A stretch of DNA of 64,000 nt, taken from Thalassospira sp. TSL5-1. GTDB lineage: Bacteria; Pseudomonadota; Alphaproteobacteria; Rhodospirillales; Thalassospiraceae. The notes below the pieces were generated by a model. The model saw nothing but the letters and a program-made list of their open reading frames with translations. It searched no databases and was not told the DNA's origin. Positions 9,406 through 18,677 of this stretch are shown in pieces; position 1 is the stretch's first letter, and every line of letters begins with the position of its first letter. The stretch covers positions 124,001-188,000 of the forward strand of contig NZ_KV880637.1 in the NCBI RefSeq assembly GCF_001907695.1, in the 5' to 3' direction. A program made the translations under genes and the position numbers.

Positions 9406-10901
9406 TGCGGTTTTGTGCCCTGTTAAAACATGGCCCGGTTTTGGGCAGTGCGATGCTGGTATTGGCCGGCTGTGTCACCGCGGGGCCGGATTATCAGGCC
9501 CCGCAATTTGACCTGAAGGCAACCTACAGCCCGCAAATTCCGCAAATTGCCGATCATAAACCCGATCAGGCGCGCTGGTGGGAAAGCACAACCGACCCGG
9601 TTTTATCCCGGCTTGTGGCCGATGGCCTCAAAAGCAATATTGACCTTAAAATTGCCGCCAGCCGCATTGCCGAGGCCCGGGCCGTTGCCCGGGGTGTTAC
9701 TGGCAATAATGGCCTGCAAATTGGCGCAACGGCGGGCGGGCGACAGGAGCGACAATGGTCCACGCGCGAAAAGGGCAATTATCAGGATGATCTGGGCGGG
9801 AATGCTGGGATTGACCTTTCGTGGACGCCGGACATTTGGGGCGGGCAGGCGCGCGAGGGTCAGGTGGCCGAGGCCGATGTGTTGCAGCAGGTTTATTTGC
9901 GCGAGGATGTGTATCGCGTGGTAATTGCCGATATTATCCGCAATTACATCACCCTGCGCGGTACCCAGCAACGCCAGATTTTGTTGCGCAATTCGCTGGA
10001 TTTACAACGCCAGACCCGCGATATCGTCGATTTGCGTGCGCAGTCCGGCTTGGCATCGGACCTGGATTTTTCACGCGCCCAGGCCGAGGTTTCCGATATC
10101 GAGGCAACATTGCCCGTCCTGCAAACCAGCATTGACCGGTCCATTAATGCCATTGCCATTTTAACCGGGGCGCAGCCGGGCACTTACCGTGATCTGTTAA
10201 GCAAGTCCGCCCCCCTGCCGGAATTTGACAGCGCCCCACCCATTGGCGTGCCCGCCGATTTGTTGCGCCGTCGCCCCGATGTGCGGGCGGCCGAACTGGG
10301 CCTGATTTCCGCCACAGCCGAAATTGGCGTGCGCACGGCAGAGCTTTATCCTGAACTGAAACTGGATGGCAGCCTGTCGCTTGCCGCGTCTGGCTATGGC
10401 AGCGGGCCGATTGTACGTACCGCCCTTGCCGCGATCAGCGCGGTAATTGATGCCACCATTTATGATGGCGGCGTGCGCAAGGCCAATATCACCGTGGCCG
10501 AAGAACAGGCCCGGCAGGCCTTTTATACCTATCGTAAAACGCTTTTGGCCGCGATTAGCGATGTTGAATCGGCGATATTTGGCTATGTCGGTGCGGTATC
10601 GCAGCGCGATAGCCTGGTTCTGGCGGTATCACATCATCGCCAGGCATTCGAGCAATCGCGCGTGCGCTATACCCAGGGCCTGTCGAATTTTTTGGATGTG
10701 CTGGATGCACAACGCACTTTGACACGATCCGAACAGGATTTGGCCGATGCACAAACCAGCCTGGAACTGGAAACCATCAATTTGTATTCGGCCGTCGGGC
10801 TGGATGCGGAGGAAGTGGACCGGCTGGCGGAAAATATGAACCGGGACAGCGCGCCTGAAAAGGATGGGTTTGACCCGTTTTATGTTCAGCCTGCCGGATA
10901 A
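9405..10901 (+). CDS. Outer-membrane efflux lipoprotein, NodT family
   Basis: The outer-membrane channel of the same pump, 498 residues. The ATG overlaps the pump stop by one base (TGATG); a GTG three bases earlier is an alternative. The signal peptide ends in the lipobox LAGC, so the mature protein is lipidated. Two outer-membrane efflux repeats follow, with the conserved GVPADLLRRRPDVRAAE linker and long helical stretches such as YTQGLSNFLDVLDAQRTL. It forms the TolC-like trimer exit duct. No local regulator gene lies next to the operon. Confidence 0.93.
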   Translation: MRFCALLKHGPVLGSAMLVLAGCVTAGPDYQAPQFDLKATYSPQIPQIADHKPDQARWWESTTDPVLSRLVADGLKSNIDLKIAASRIAEARAVARGVTGNNGLQIGATAGGRQERQWSTREKGNYQDDLGGNAGIDLSWTPDIWGGQAREGQVAEADVLQQVYLREDVYRVVIADIIRNYITLRGTQQRQILLRNSLDLQRQTRDIVDLRAQSGLASDLDFSRAQAEVSDIEATLPVLQTSIDRSINAIAILTGAQPGTYRDLLSKSAPLPEFDSAPPIGVPADLLRRRPDVRAAELGLISATAEIGVRTAELYPELKLDGSLSLAASGYGSGPIVRTALAAISAVIDATIYDGGVRKANITVAEEQARQAFYTYRKTLLAAISDVESAIFGYVGAVSQRDSLVLAVSHHRQAFEQSRVRYTQGLSNFLDVLDAQRTLTRSEQDLADAQTSLELETINLYSAVGLDAEEVDRLAENMNRDSAPEKDGFDPFYVQPAG

Positions 10902-10921
10902 GGCAGGCATTTGGAAAAAGC

Positions 10922-10950
10922 GGGCGATGCCGTAAGTGATGGCATCGCCC
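10922..10950. terminator. Bidirectional terminator between efflux operon and arsB
   Basis: A perfect 10-bp stem GGGCGATGCC / GGCATCGCCC with a 9-base loop sits between convergent genes. On the minus strand it is followed by GCTTTTTCC, a good tail for arsB; on the plus strand the tail GGCTGTTTTA is weaker. Confidence 0.85.
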
Positions 10951-10957
10951 GGCTGTT

Positions 10958-12283
10958 TTATGGCGCGATTGCGGGTGGCAAGAGCGGATACCACAGCGCA
11001 AGGGCCAGCAGGGTTAAAAACAGCACCGGTGTGGTGATGACGATGCCAACTTTCATATATTGCCCCCAGGTGATTTTATGGCCTTTGCCCGCCAGCACAT
11101 GTAGCCAAAGCAGGGTGGCAAGGCTGCCTATCGGGGTGAATTTGGGGCCCAGGTCATTACCGATGACATTGGCATAAATCATCAGTTGCTGAATGACGGG
11201 CGGAACATGCCCGCCAACATGATCAACCGCAAGGGCGCCAATAAGCGTGGCGGGCAGGTTGTTCATCACCGATGCCAGAATGGCAGCGGCAAAGCCGGAG
11301 CCAATGGTGGCAATATAAATGCCCTGATGGCCGATAATGGCCAGAAAATCGGCTGCATCGGCGGTGAGCCACGCCTGCCCCAGCCCATAGACCACCAGAT
11401 ACATGCCAATGGAAAACAGCACGATTTGCCAGGGCGCGTTTTTCAGAACGTGCGAAAGCGAAATCACCCGGTTTTTGCCCCCGGCAAACCAGCGCCCGGC
11501 AATCGCCATCAGCGCCAGGGCGGCGGCCCCCATGAACAGGCAAATGGGAATACCCAGATGGGCGGTGACGAACAGGGCAATCAGCAGCACCCCAATGATG
11601 GGAAAGGCGGCATAAAAAACCTGCCGGTCGCGAATGGCGTGGGCGGGTTCTTCCAGCCGTTCCAGCGGGTAGCTGCGCGGAATGTCCCGGCGGAAATACA
11701 GCCACAGGACCAGCAGCGTTGCCAGCAATGAAACGATATTGACCGGCACCATCACCAGCGCATAACGCGCAAAACTGACACCGAAATAATTGGCGCTGAC
11801 AATATTGACCAAATTGGAAATCACCAGCGGCAGGCTGGTGGAATCGGCAACAAAGCCGGTGGCAATGATAAAGGCCAGGGCGGATTTTTCGCTGAATTTA
11901 AGGCGCAGTAAAATCGCCAGCATGATGGGCGTTAACAGCAGGGCCGCCCCGTCATTGGCAAAAAAGGCCGAAATGATGGCACCCAAAATAATGATCAGCG
12001 GGAATAACCGCCGGCTGCTGCCCTTGCCCCAGCGGGCAATATGCAGGGCGGCCCAGGCAAAGAAACCGGCATCATCCAGGACCAGCGAGATAATGATCAG
12101 CGCGACAAAGGTAAAGGTCGCATCCCAGACAATATCCCAGACAATGGCAACGTCGCCCCAGCCCACCACACCGGCCATCAGGGCCGCGCAAGCCCCGGCA
12201 AGGGCACTCCAGCCAATGCCCAGGCCACGGGGTTGCCAGATCACGAAAACAAGCGTGATCACAAAAATCAGCAATGCAAGCAT
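10958..12283 (-). CDS. arsB: Arsenite efflux membrane protein ArsB
   Basis: A 441-residue, about 12-helix carrier that expels arsenite (and antimonite) across the inner membrane. The N-terminus (FVIWQPRGLGIGWSALAGA) and the stretch ISLVLDDAGFFAWAALHIAR match the E. coli ArsB pattern very closely, and ANDGAALLLTPIMLAILLRL is typical of the ion transporter superfamily. No arsA ATPase gene is present, so it would act as a proton-driven antiporter. It is last in arsR-arsC-arsH-arsB, 14 bases after arsH. Function is well supported by motif and context. Confidence 0.95.
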   Translation of the reverse strand: MLALLIFVITLVFVIWQPRGLGIGWSALAGACAALMAGVVGWGDVAIVWDIVWDATFTFVALIIISLVLDDAGFFAWAALHIARWGKGSSRRLFPLIIILGAIISAFFANDGAALLLTPIMLAILLRLKFSEKSALAFIIATGFVADSTSLPLVISNLVNIVSANYFGVSFARYALVMVPVNIVSLLATLLVLWLYFRRDIPRSYPLERLEEPAHAIRDRQVFYAAFPIIGVLLIALFVTAHLGIPICLFMGAAALALMAIAGRWFAGGKNRVISLSHVLKNAPWQIVLFSIGMYLVVYGLGQAWLTADAADFLAIIGHQGIYIATIGSGFAAAILASVMNNLPATLIGALAVDHVGGHVPPVIQQLMIYANVIGNDLGPKFTPIGSLATLLWLHVLAGKGHKITWGQYMKVGIVITTPVLFLTLLALALWYPLLPPAIAP

Positions 12284-12297
12284 ATGCCAGGTCCTGA

Positions 12298-13023
12298 CTA
12301 GAGGGAGGGTTGATTGACCCGCCGGGAAAGCTCCTCGGCGGTTTCAACACGTTCGGAATAACGCGATGTCAAATAGGCGGAATGATGGCGGGTCAGGAGC
12401 GTGAATTTCACCAGTTCCTCGCAGACATCGACAACGCGGTTGTAATAGGGCGAGGGTTTCATGCGCCCGGTATCGTCAAATTCGTTGAAGGCCTTGGCAA
12501 CGGATGACTGGTTGGGGATGGTCAGCATCCGCATCCAGCGGCCCAAAATGCGAAGCTGGTTGACCGCATTGAAACTTTGGCTGCCGCCACAAACCTGCAT
12601 GATGGCAAGGGTTTTGCCCTGGGTGGGGCGCACACCGCCCAAGGATAGCGGGATCCAGTCTATTTGGGCTTTCATCACCGCTGTTATGGCGCCGTGGCGT
12701 TCGGGTGAAACCCACACCATGCCTTCGGCCCATTCGGCTAGGCCGCGTAATTCGTGAACCTTTGGGTGTTCGGCGTCGGCATCATCGGGCAAAGGCAGGC
12801 CGGAGGGGTTAAAGGTTCTCACCTCGCAGCCATACCATTCCAGCAGGCGGGTGGCTTCCTCCGATAACAGGCGCGAATAGGATCGTTCCCGTACCGACCC
12901 ATAAAGTACCAGAATACGCGGGGCATGTTTGGGGGTATCTGGGCCTGCCAGCTTTGCAAAATCAATCGGCTGGAGGCTGTTCCCGTCGATATTGGGCAGG
13001 TCGGAAAAGTCTTTTTCGGTCAT
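12298..13023 (-). CDS. arsH: Arsenical resistance flavoprotein ArsH
   Basis: An NADPH-dependent FMN reductase-like protein of 241 residues that protects against organic arsenicals; ArsH enzymes oxidize trivalent methylated or aromatic arsenicals. Seen: the flavin phosphate-binding loop [17 protein letters not shown], the central [20 protein letters not shown] and the ArsH-specific [20 protein letters not shown]. The ATG at 13023 is 2 bases past the arsC stop; a longer reading upstream would overlap arsC and is rejected. Its presence suggests defence against organoarsenicals besides inorganic arsenic. Confidence 0.94.
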   Translation of the reverse strand: MTEKDFSDLPNIDGNSLQPIDFAKLAGPDTPKHAPRILVLYGSVRERSYSRLLSEEATRLLEWYGCEVRTFNPSGLPLPDDADAEHPKVHELRGLAEWAEGMVWVSPERHGAITAVMKAQIDWIPLSLGGVRPTQGKTLAIMQVCGGSQSFNAVNQLRILGRWMRMLTIPNQSSVAKAFNEFDDTGRMKPSPYYNRVVDVCEELVKFTLLTRHHSAYLTSRYSERVETAEELSRRVNQPSL

Positions 13024-13025
13024 GA

Positions 13026-13436
13026 TCAGTCTGCTGGCGTAAGGGTGATGATTTCGCCGTCTTCCTTGGTGAAAGACGTGACCGGATGGGGCAGCAGGGC
13101 CAGTACCTGTTCGGACGGGCGACACAGCCTTGTTCCCAATTCGGTGACAACAATCGGCCGGTTGATCAGGATGGGATGGGCCATCATGGCATCGATGAGT
13201 GCATTGTCATCAAGGGTTTCATCCTCTAGCCCCAGTTCGTCATAGGGCGTGCCTTTTCGCCGCAACAATTCGCGGGGGGTGATCCCCATCGCCGTAATCA
13301 GGTCGCACAGCTTGGCGCGGGTTGGCGGCGTTTTCAGATATTCAATAACGTGCGGTTCCTCGCCAGATTGCCGCATGATTTCAAGCGTATTGCGCGATGT
13401 GCCGCATTCCGGGTTGTGATAAATCACCGAGATCAT
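13026..13436 (-). CDS. arsC: Arsenate reductase ArsC (glutaredoxin-coupled type)
   Basis: Reduces arsenate to arsenite for export by ArsB. At 136 residues it has the single catalytic cysteine in [12 protein letters not shown] (Cys11) of the E. coli plasmid R773 ArsC class, and the arginines expected for arsenate binding in the NRPIVV and GTRLCRPSE regions. It overlaps arsR by 4 bases (ATGA), so translation is probably coupled. The thioredoxin-type ArsC has a different active site, which supports the glutaredoxin class. Confidence 0.94.
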   Translation of the reverse strand: MISVIYHNPECGTSRNTLEIMRQSGEEPHVIEYLKTPPTRAKLCDLITAMGITPRELLRRKGTPYDELGLEDETLDDNALIDAMMAHPILINRPIVVTELGTRLCRPSEQVLALLPHPVTSFTKEDGEIITLTPAD

Positions 13437-13789
13437 TTTTCAGCTTCCATTTTGCACGATGCCTTTGCCGCTTGGGGCTGTTGCAGGGGCAGGCACAGTT
13501 CGGGATGACCGGCACAGCAGTCATTGACCATGAAAGCCACCACATCATTCATTCGCGCCAGGCTGGCGCGGTAGATGATGGAGCGTCCCTGCCGTTTTGA
13601 GGTGATCAGCCCCGAGCGCGATAATACCCCCAAATGGGCCGACATCGTGTTGTGGGGTACCTCAAGCAAACGGGCAAGCTCACCTGCCGGCAAACCTTCC
13701 GGTTCATGCCGGACCAGCAGGCGAAATGCCTCCAGCCGGGTGACTTGCGACAGGGCAGTAAAGGCATCGATGATTTCATTTGTGTCCAT
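13433..13789 (-). CDS. arsR: ArsR family arsenic-responsive repressor
   Basis: A winged-helix repressor of 118 residues from the ATG at 13789. The recognition region is LARLLEVPHNTMSAHLGVL. The classic E. coli ELCVCDL metal site is absent from helix 3. Instead Cys91 and Cys92 (NDCCAGHPELC) and Cys99 near the C-terminus form a probable trivalent arsenic site, like the Acidithiobacillus-type ArsR. It is the first gene of the ars operon. A 9-bp inverted repeat overlaps its start codon and is the likely operator. No strong ribosome site is visible for this start. Confidence 0.9.
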   Translation of the reverse strand: MDTNEIIDAFTALSQVTRLEAFRLLVRHEPEGLPAGELARLLEVPHNTMSAHLGVLSRSGLITSKRQGRSIIYRASLARMNDVVAFMVNDCCAGHPELCLPLQQPQAAKASCKMEAEK

Positions 13790-13811
13790 ATGTCCAAAGA
13801 TATGGACATAT
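13788..13811. promoter_or_regulatory. Candidate ArsR operator overlapping the arsR start
   Basis: ATATGTCCA and TGGACATAT form a perfect 9-bp inverted repeat with a 6-base spacer. One arm includes two bases of the arsR start codon (13,787-13,789). Placement directly at the head of an autoregulated operon fits an ArsR site; binding is inferred. Confidence 0.55.
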
Positions 13812-13889
13812 TTGGCAAAAAGCAACAGACATTTATATGACAATGACGGGCGGTGTGGGTGGAAGCGGAATTGGAAACAGGGCCGAGTT

Positions 13890-13929
13890 TGAAAAAACAA
13901 ACCCCGACCTTGCATGTAAGGCCGGGGTT
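13890..13929 (-). terminator. Terminator of the PAS chemoreceptor gene
   Basis: On the minus strand AACCCCGGCCTT pairs with AAGGTCGGGGTT (one mismatch), followed by TGTTTTTTC. It lies 30 bases after the chemoreceptor stop and upstream of the ars promoter. Confidence 0.85.
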
Positions 13930-13958
13930 CATTTTGGGGCGAGTTTGATGGGCAGATT

Positions 13959-15191
13959 TTAGTCGGCGTTCTTTAGCAAACTCTTAACCTGGCCATAAAG
14001 TGTTTCGGAATGGCCCGAAAGGTCGCTTGAGAAGCTGGTAAGGCGGTTGGCCTGGTCCGATGTCTGGTCGGCAAGCTCGTCCAGCTTGCCAAGATCGCTG
14101 GAGATCGTTTTGACGCCACTGGCAACTTGCTGAATATTGACGGTGATCTCCTGCGAGGCAGCACGCTGCTGTTCGACAACGGTGCCAAGATTGCCAGCTA
14201 TTTCCTCGTTTTCCTCGATCACGGTGCGGGTATCGCTGAGTTCGTTGACAACGCGGCTGGTATTGTCGCGAATGGCGCTGATGCGATCGGTAATTTCCTG
14301 GGTAGACCGGGCGGTTTGGGTTGCCAGGGTTTTAACCTCGTTGGCAACCACGGCAAAACCTTTGCCCGCATCCCCGGCACGGGCCGCCTCGATGGTGGCA
14401 TTAAGAGCCAAAAGGTTGGTCTGGCTGGCGATGTCCTGAATGATTTTCACCACCGAGCCTATTTCATCCACCGCATCACTAAGTTGGTTCATCACCGAAC
14501 CGGTATGGTCCATTTCCTTGACCGCACGATTGGCAATTTCGGTCAGCCGGTCGATCTGGCGGGAAATTTCGTTGATCGACTGTGTCATTTCCTCGGAGGC
14601 GGAGGCAACGCGCTGGGCGGTGACGGCGGTGGTATCGGAAGCCGAGCGAACATTTCCCGCCAGCTCGGCACCTGTGGTAGAGGACTGGGTTAGTTCGCCG
14701 GACAGTTTTTTTAGGGCAATGGCGGAATTACTGACCTCGCGAGACAATTCAACGCAGTTCTTACCAAGGGAAACTTCGTCGGTGATAATGTCGGCCGATA
14801 GCGCAAAACCGTTGGGGGTGCCGTCGTCATTCTTCATGACGGTAATGGCGACCAGAATGGTGTCCTCGTCGATACGAATGCGATATTCCAGCGGCAGGCG
14901 ATTTAAGGACCGTCCCAGATTCCGGAACTTGTCCTGGCCTAGGACGCGGTGCAGATCGTTGATGTTTTTGCCTTTGGCGGATGCTGCATTTTCACCCCGC
15001 CCCGAATAGATCAGTTCGCCAAAACCATAAGACATATAACGCACATTGCCCTCAAGGTCACAGGCAAGCAAACGGCTGGGAATGGCGTTCAGGATATGCT
15101 TGTAAAGCAGGGCTTCTTCCTGCTGTTGGGCCTGCGCCTGGGACAGGGCGGTCTGGTTTTCGCTGATCTGATTTCGTTTCGACAGAAACAT
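13959..15191 (-). CDS. Cytoplasmic methyl-accepting chemotaxis protein with PAS domain
   Basis: A soluble chemoreceptor of 410 residues with no membrane segment. The ATG at 15191 has GGGGGAG about 6 bases upstream, which decides it over longer forms. Residues about 30-140 are PAS-like ([20 protein letters not shown]). The signalling domain follows, with the hairpin tip [20 protein letters not shown]. It would sense an internal cue such as redox or energy state and signal through CheW/CheA; the PAS ligand cannot be read. It has its own terminator and stands alone. Confidence 0.92.
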   Translation of the reverse strand: MFLSKRNQISENQTALSQAQAQQQEEALLYKHILNAIPSRLLACDLEGNVRYMSYGFGELIYSGRGENAASAKGKNINDLHRVLGQDKFRNLGRSLNRLPLEYRIRIDEDTILVAITVMKNDDGTPNGFALSADIITDEVSLGKNCVELSREVSNSAIALKKLSGELTQSSTTGAELAGNVRSASDTTAVTAQRVASASEEMTQSINEISRQIDRLTEIANRAVKEMDHTGSVMNQLSDAVDEIGSVVKIIQDIASQTNLLALNATIEAARAGDAGKGFAVVANEVKTLATQTARSTQEITDRISAIRDNTSRVVNELSDTRTVIEENEEIAGNLGTVVEQQRAASQEITVNIQQVASGVKTISSDLGKLDELADQTSDQANRLTSFSSDLSGHSETLYGQVKSLLKNAD

Positions 15192-15832
15192 GAATACTCC
15201 CCCTTGGTGTGACTTTGCCTGCAATCCGTGATGTGTGCGGCGGTACAGTGCGGGCGCGCATTTTCGGATGTGTGCCGGTTTGCCGGACGTTATTGCTGGA
15301 AATTGTCGTCCCCGCCTCACTATGTCGCGGCATTTTCAGGGCGATATCAATTGGAAAAGAAAAATGCCGCCAGGGTGACATCCAACCGGACGGTAATCCT
15401 GGGATGAATAAGTATTGGTTCATAATCTTCCGTATAATTAACGGGTCGGTTTTTTGATAAAATGACCAGGCATAGTCTGAAACGGGGGCGTTCTTTTTGC
15501 GGTGCAAAATGACGAGTCGGTGTGTGATTTTGAGCTCATCCCATTTGTGCGGGTTGCCCATTTGGCGTCAGAACCGGTTTTGGGTTTCCTCAGTGGTCTG
15601 ATTTTGGGTGTTTTTTTGCCGATGGCCATGGGGTATTTGTTTGCGGGTAATATGGGGGCATATTGTATTTTGGAACGGCAGGGCGCGATTTGGTGTTTGG
15701 TTTGATGCGGTGCAATATGAACCGCATCACCCGTTATGGCGCGGGTGGTGGTTGGGTACTTCAAATTTGTCGCAAAACCGCCTAAACCATTGATATGGAA
15801 TTCATCCATTCCATTTAGGAAAGAACGGACCC
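15192..15832. other. 640-base intergenic region without a supported gene
   Basis: Between the PAS chemoreceptor (minus) and the alkB-like gene (plus). Open frames at 15,502-15,705 (plus) and 15,438-15,809 (minus) have no ribosome site and odd composition, and I do not call them. Just before the alkB-like gene, ATGGAA (15,795-15,800) and TTCCAT (15,809-15,814) form an inverted repeat that could be a regulator site. Confidence 0.4.
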
Positions 15833-16444
15833 ATGCGCGACCTGTTTGCTGATCAGCCCCCGCAAAATATGTTGCCCTGTGATGGTGATGCCCGGCTGTA
15901 CCGGGATGTTTTGCCCATCGACGAGGCCGACCGCATTTTCGAGCGGCTGCACATGGCGCTGAACTGGCAGCAGGAAACGGCCCATATTATGGGGCGCGAT
16001 ATTGCCGTACCCCGCCTGACATCCTGGTATGGTGAAGTGGCCTATCGTTATAGCGGTGTTTATCACCCGGCAGCCCCCTTTCCCAAAATATTGCTGCCGT
16101 TACGCAAGCTGGCCGAAGAACATGCCGGGCAAAGTTTTAACACTGTGTTGCTGAATTTGTATCGCGATGGCCGTGACAGTGTTTCCTGGCATGCCGATGA
16201 CGAGGATGTTTTAGGCGATAACCCGGTGATTGCCAGTTTATCCTTTGGCGGGGAAAGGCGGTTTCATATGCGTCATAACCAAAGTGGCGAACGGGTCAGT
16301 ATTGATTTGCCCCATAATTCCCTGCTGATCATGGGTGGGGCGATGCAGCATTACTGGCAGCATCAAATTCCCAAAACCGCGCGTCCGGTGGAACCGCGCA
16401 TTAACCTGACCTTTCGTAAAACCGTGGCCGAGCGGAACGCCTGA
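15833..16444 (+). CDS. AlkB-type 2-oxoglutarate/Fe(II) dioxygenase
   Basis: A 203-residue dioxygenase that would oxidatively remove methyl groups from alkylated bases in DNA or RNA. Iron ligands are His120 and Asp122 (SWHADDE) and His177 (WQHQIPKT); the 2-oxoglutarate arginines lie in RINLTFRKT (Arg189, Arg195). NLYRDGRDSVSWHAD resembles the ALKBH2/ALKBH3 subgroup more than E. coli AlkB. AGGA lies 12 bases upstream of the start, rather far. tag, another alkylation repair gene, is 1.4 kb away beyond a LacI-type regulator. Confidence 0.9.
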   Translation: MRDLFADQPPQNMLPCDGDARLYRDVLPIDEADRIFERLHMALNWQQETAHIMGRDIAVPRLTSWYGEVAYRYSGVYHPAAPFPKILLPLRKLAEEHAGQSFNTVLLNLYRDGRDSVSWHADDEDVLGDNPVIASLSFGGERRFHMRHNQSGERVSIDLPHNSLLIMGGAMQHYWQHQIPKTARPVEPRINLTFRKTVAERNA

Positions 16445-16549
16445 ACACCAACAGCGGATAAAAAACCGCCCCTGAAACATCGGGGCGGCAGGAAATCGAA
16501 GTGCAATACGAAATTGCCGGGAAAACCGCAAACACACATGTGCGCGACA

Positions 16550-16603
16550 GTGACAGATTGTAAAGGGAGGATCTGTCACATAAAATCGAAATGAATCGAT
16601 TCA
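16550..16603. promoter_or_regulatory. Two inverted repeats upstream of the LacI-type gene
   Basis: GTGACAGAT (16,550-16,558) and ATCTGTCAC (16,571-16,579) are perfect 9-base arms. TGAATCGATTCA (16,592-16,603) is a perfect 12-bp palindrome with a central CG, the classic look of a LacI-family operator. Autoregulation of the gene starting at 16,728 is the simplest reading. Confidence 0.6.
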
Positions 16604-16727
16604 ATAAAACCATAGTGGTGGTTGCGAGGGGCACTTGTCAATAATATCGTGACCCCGTTCAAAAAAATGTTGTCGCTTGTGCTATCGTGGCAGCGCACAA
16701 TGGCAGAAAATGGGAGAATTTTGGCAT

Positions 16728-17783
16728 ATGGGCAATCGGGTTCGTCTGGTGGATGTGGCCAGGGCTGCAGGGGTTTCCCAGGGGACGGCATCTAATGCGT
16801 TTGGCAAACCGCACCTGGTGCGCGATGAATTGCGCGAGAAGATTTTGGCCGTCGCAGCCGAAATGGGCTATCGCGGACCCCATGTAATGGCGCGCATGTT
16901 GCGTACTGGCAAGGCTGGTGCGCTGGGGGTGGTTTTTCCCGATAACCTTGAATATGCCTTTAGTGACCCGGTGGCGATTGAATTGTTGCGCGGCATTGGC
17001 CGCGAATGTGCGCGTCAGTCGGTCAATATGATGATCATTTCGGCCGAAAACCACGAACAGGCGGTGGCTGCGGTGAATAATGCCGCCGTCGATGCTTTTC
17101 TGGTGCATTGTTATTCTGAACATAACGACGTCATTGCTGCCATTCGCCGCCGTAACCTGCCAATGGTGGGCATTGATACCGACATTGCCGGGGCAACAGC
17201 CACGGTGGTGCTCGATGATTTTGAAGGGGCGGCAAGTGCCGCGCGCCACTTGCTGGAATGCGGGGCGCGCAAATTTGCCATTCTATCGCTTCAGGCCGAT
17301 GAAGAGGGGCAATTTGGCCTGATGGATGCACGAAGGCGTGGCGCGGTGAGCCATCGTGTCGTGCGTGAAAGGCTGGCGGGCTACCATTCTGTTTTGAAAG
17401 AGGCCGGTATTGATGTTGCCGACATTGTGCATATTGAATGCGAAAACCTGTCGGAAAATGTGCGCGGCCAGGTGGTGGAGCTGATGGCGCAGTTCCCCGA
17501 TCTTGATGGCATTCTTGCCATGTCCGATGTGATTGCGATTGGCGCGTTAGAAGCCCTTGCAAAAACCGGCCATGAGGTGCCCGGCCAGGTGCGGGTGATG
17601 GGCATTGATGGTGTGGCGCGCGGGGCGCGCACAACACCGCCGCTGAGCACGGTTGCACAAAATTCGGTCGAAAAGGGCCGGGTCGCTGCCGAATTGGCCC
17701 TTGCGGGGGATGATGTGGCCGAACCGGTTTTACTTAAAACCCGCCTGCTGGTAAGGGCGAGCAGCCAGGTTATTGCGCCTTGA
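16728..17783 (+). CDS. LacI family transcriptional regulator
   Basis: A 351-residue repressor-type regulator. The N-terminal helix-turn-helix VRLVDVARAAGVSQGTASNAF is followed by a periplasmic-binding-protein-like effector domain (GALGVVFPDNLEYAFSD ... VMGIDGVARGARTTPPLSTV). The ATG at 16728 places the HTH at residue 4, as in the family; GGGAG lies about 12 bases upstream and an ATG at 16710 is an alternative. No sugar or transport gene is adjacent, so the effector and regulon are unknown. A palindromic site of LacI type lies about 125 bases upstream. Confidence 0.9.
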   Translation: MGNRVRLVDVARAAGVSQGTASNAFGKPHLVRDELREKILAVAAEMGYRGPHVMARMLRTGKAGALGVVFPDNLEYAFSDPVAIELLRGIGRECARQSVNMMIISAENHEQAVAAVNNAAVDAFLVHCYSEHNDVIAAIRRRNLPMVGIDTDIAGATATVVLDDFEGAASAARHLLECGARKFAILSLQADEEGQFGLMDARRRGAVSHRVVRERLAGYHSVLKEAGIDVADIVHIECENLSENVRGQVVELMAQFPDLDGILAMSDVIAIGALEALAKTGHEVPGQVRVMGIDGVARGARTTPPLSTVAQNSVEKGRVAAELALAGDDVAEPVLLKTRLLVRASSQVIAP

Positions 17784-17802
17784 ACCTTATCTCGTGATGC
17801 GG

Positions 17803-18435
17803 TTAGCCGCGCGTAAGGTCATGATAGCGGAAACAGTCGGTGGTGTGGTCCATCACCAGGCCGGTTGCCTGCAAATAGGAATAAATGATCGTTGATCCGA
17901 CAAAGCGCATGCCGCGTTTATGCAGGTCCTTTGACAGTGCATCGCTGACTTCGGTGGTGACAGGCACATCCCCGATATTTTGCCAGTGATTGATGATGGG
18001 CTTGCCATTAACAAACCGCCAGACATAGGCATCAAAGCTGCCAAATTCCTCGGCGATATCAAGGAATATCTGGGCGTTGCGCACACTGCTGACGACTTTC
18101 AGGCGGTTGCGGATGATGCCGCTATCGGCCAAAAGGGCGGCCTGTTTGGCATCGTCATAGGATGCAACCTTTTCCACGTCGAAATTGTCATAGGCCGCCC
18201 GGTACTGGTCGCGCCGGGATAAAACCGTTAGCCAGCTTAACCCGGCCTGGGCGCCTTCCAGGATCAGCATTTCAAAAAAATGCCGGTCATCATGCACGGG
18301 GACACCCCATTCCCTGTCGTGATATTCAACGTAAAACGGCTTGTCGATATGGGTGTGTGCCCATTTGCAGCGTGTTGGTTCGCTGTGGGCTGTTGGTGCA
18401 GCAGGTCCCTGGCTGGCATGCTTGGAGTTGGTCAT
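17803..18435 (-). CDS. tag: DNA-3-methyladenine glycosylase I
   Basis: Removes 3-methyladenine from DNA in base excision repair. The 210-residue protein shows the Tag pattern: CKWAHTHIDKPFYVEYHDRE at the N-terminus, the LEGAQAGLSWLTVL helix and the C-terminal GLVMDHTTDCFRYHDL, where Cys and His residues together with the first Cys make the zinc site of this family. The first 20 residues are a nonconserved polar leader. It converges on the LacI-type gene, with 19 bases between the stops. Confidence 0.95.
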   Translation of the reverse strand: MTNSKHASQGPAAPTAHSEPTRCKWAHTHIDKPFYVEYHDREWGVPVHDDRHFFEMLILEGAQAGLSWLTVLSRRDQYRAAYDNFDVEKVASYDDAKQAALLADSGIIRNRLKVVSSVRNAQIFLDIAEEFGSFDAYVWRFVNGKPIINHWQNIGDVPVTTEVSDALSKDLHKRGMRFVGSTIIYSYLQATGLVMDHTTDCFRYHDLTRG

Positions 18436-18677
18436 CGGACAACTGCCTATAATAAAACACGAAACAGGGCTTTGACCTTAGCATGTACTGGCGAACGGGT
18501 AAGGGATTTTGTTGCAGGTTGCATGCAAAGTATGAAGCGCCACAAGCGGAGATATGCCAATTCCGCAGGCGTTGACACAAAATTGCAATCAAAATGCAAT
18601 TGAAGATTAAAAACGGAAATAATTTTCGCATGATACATGCTTGAACGGTAAATTCCCAACATCAGACCGTTCATTCG
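18436..18677. promoter_or_regulatory. Divergent promoter region with inverted repeats
   Basis: Between tag and the ABC importer. AATTGCA (18,581-18,587) and TGCAATT (18,595-18,601) are perfect 7-base arms, and GCATG-ATA-CATGC spans 18,628-18,640. Either could bind a regulator of the importer. I see no Fur-like or Irr-like iron box. Confidence 0.4.

Noticed and set aside
15502-15705. 67-codon frame with a hydrophobic middle
   Set aside because: GTG start, no ribosome site and no neighbour context; likely chance.
16467-16491. Stem CCGCCCC / GGGGCGG after the alkB-like gene
   Set aside because: A T-run exists only on the minus strand, where no gene needs it; the plus-strand tail is not U-rich.
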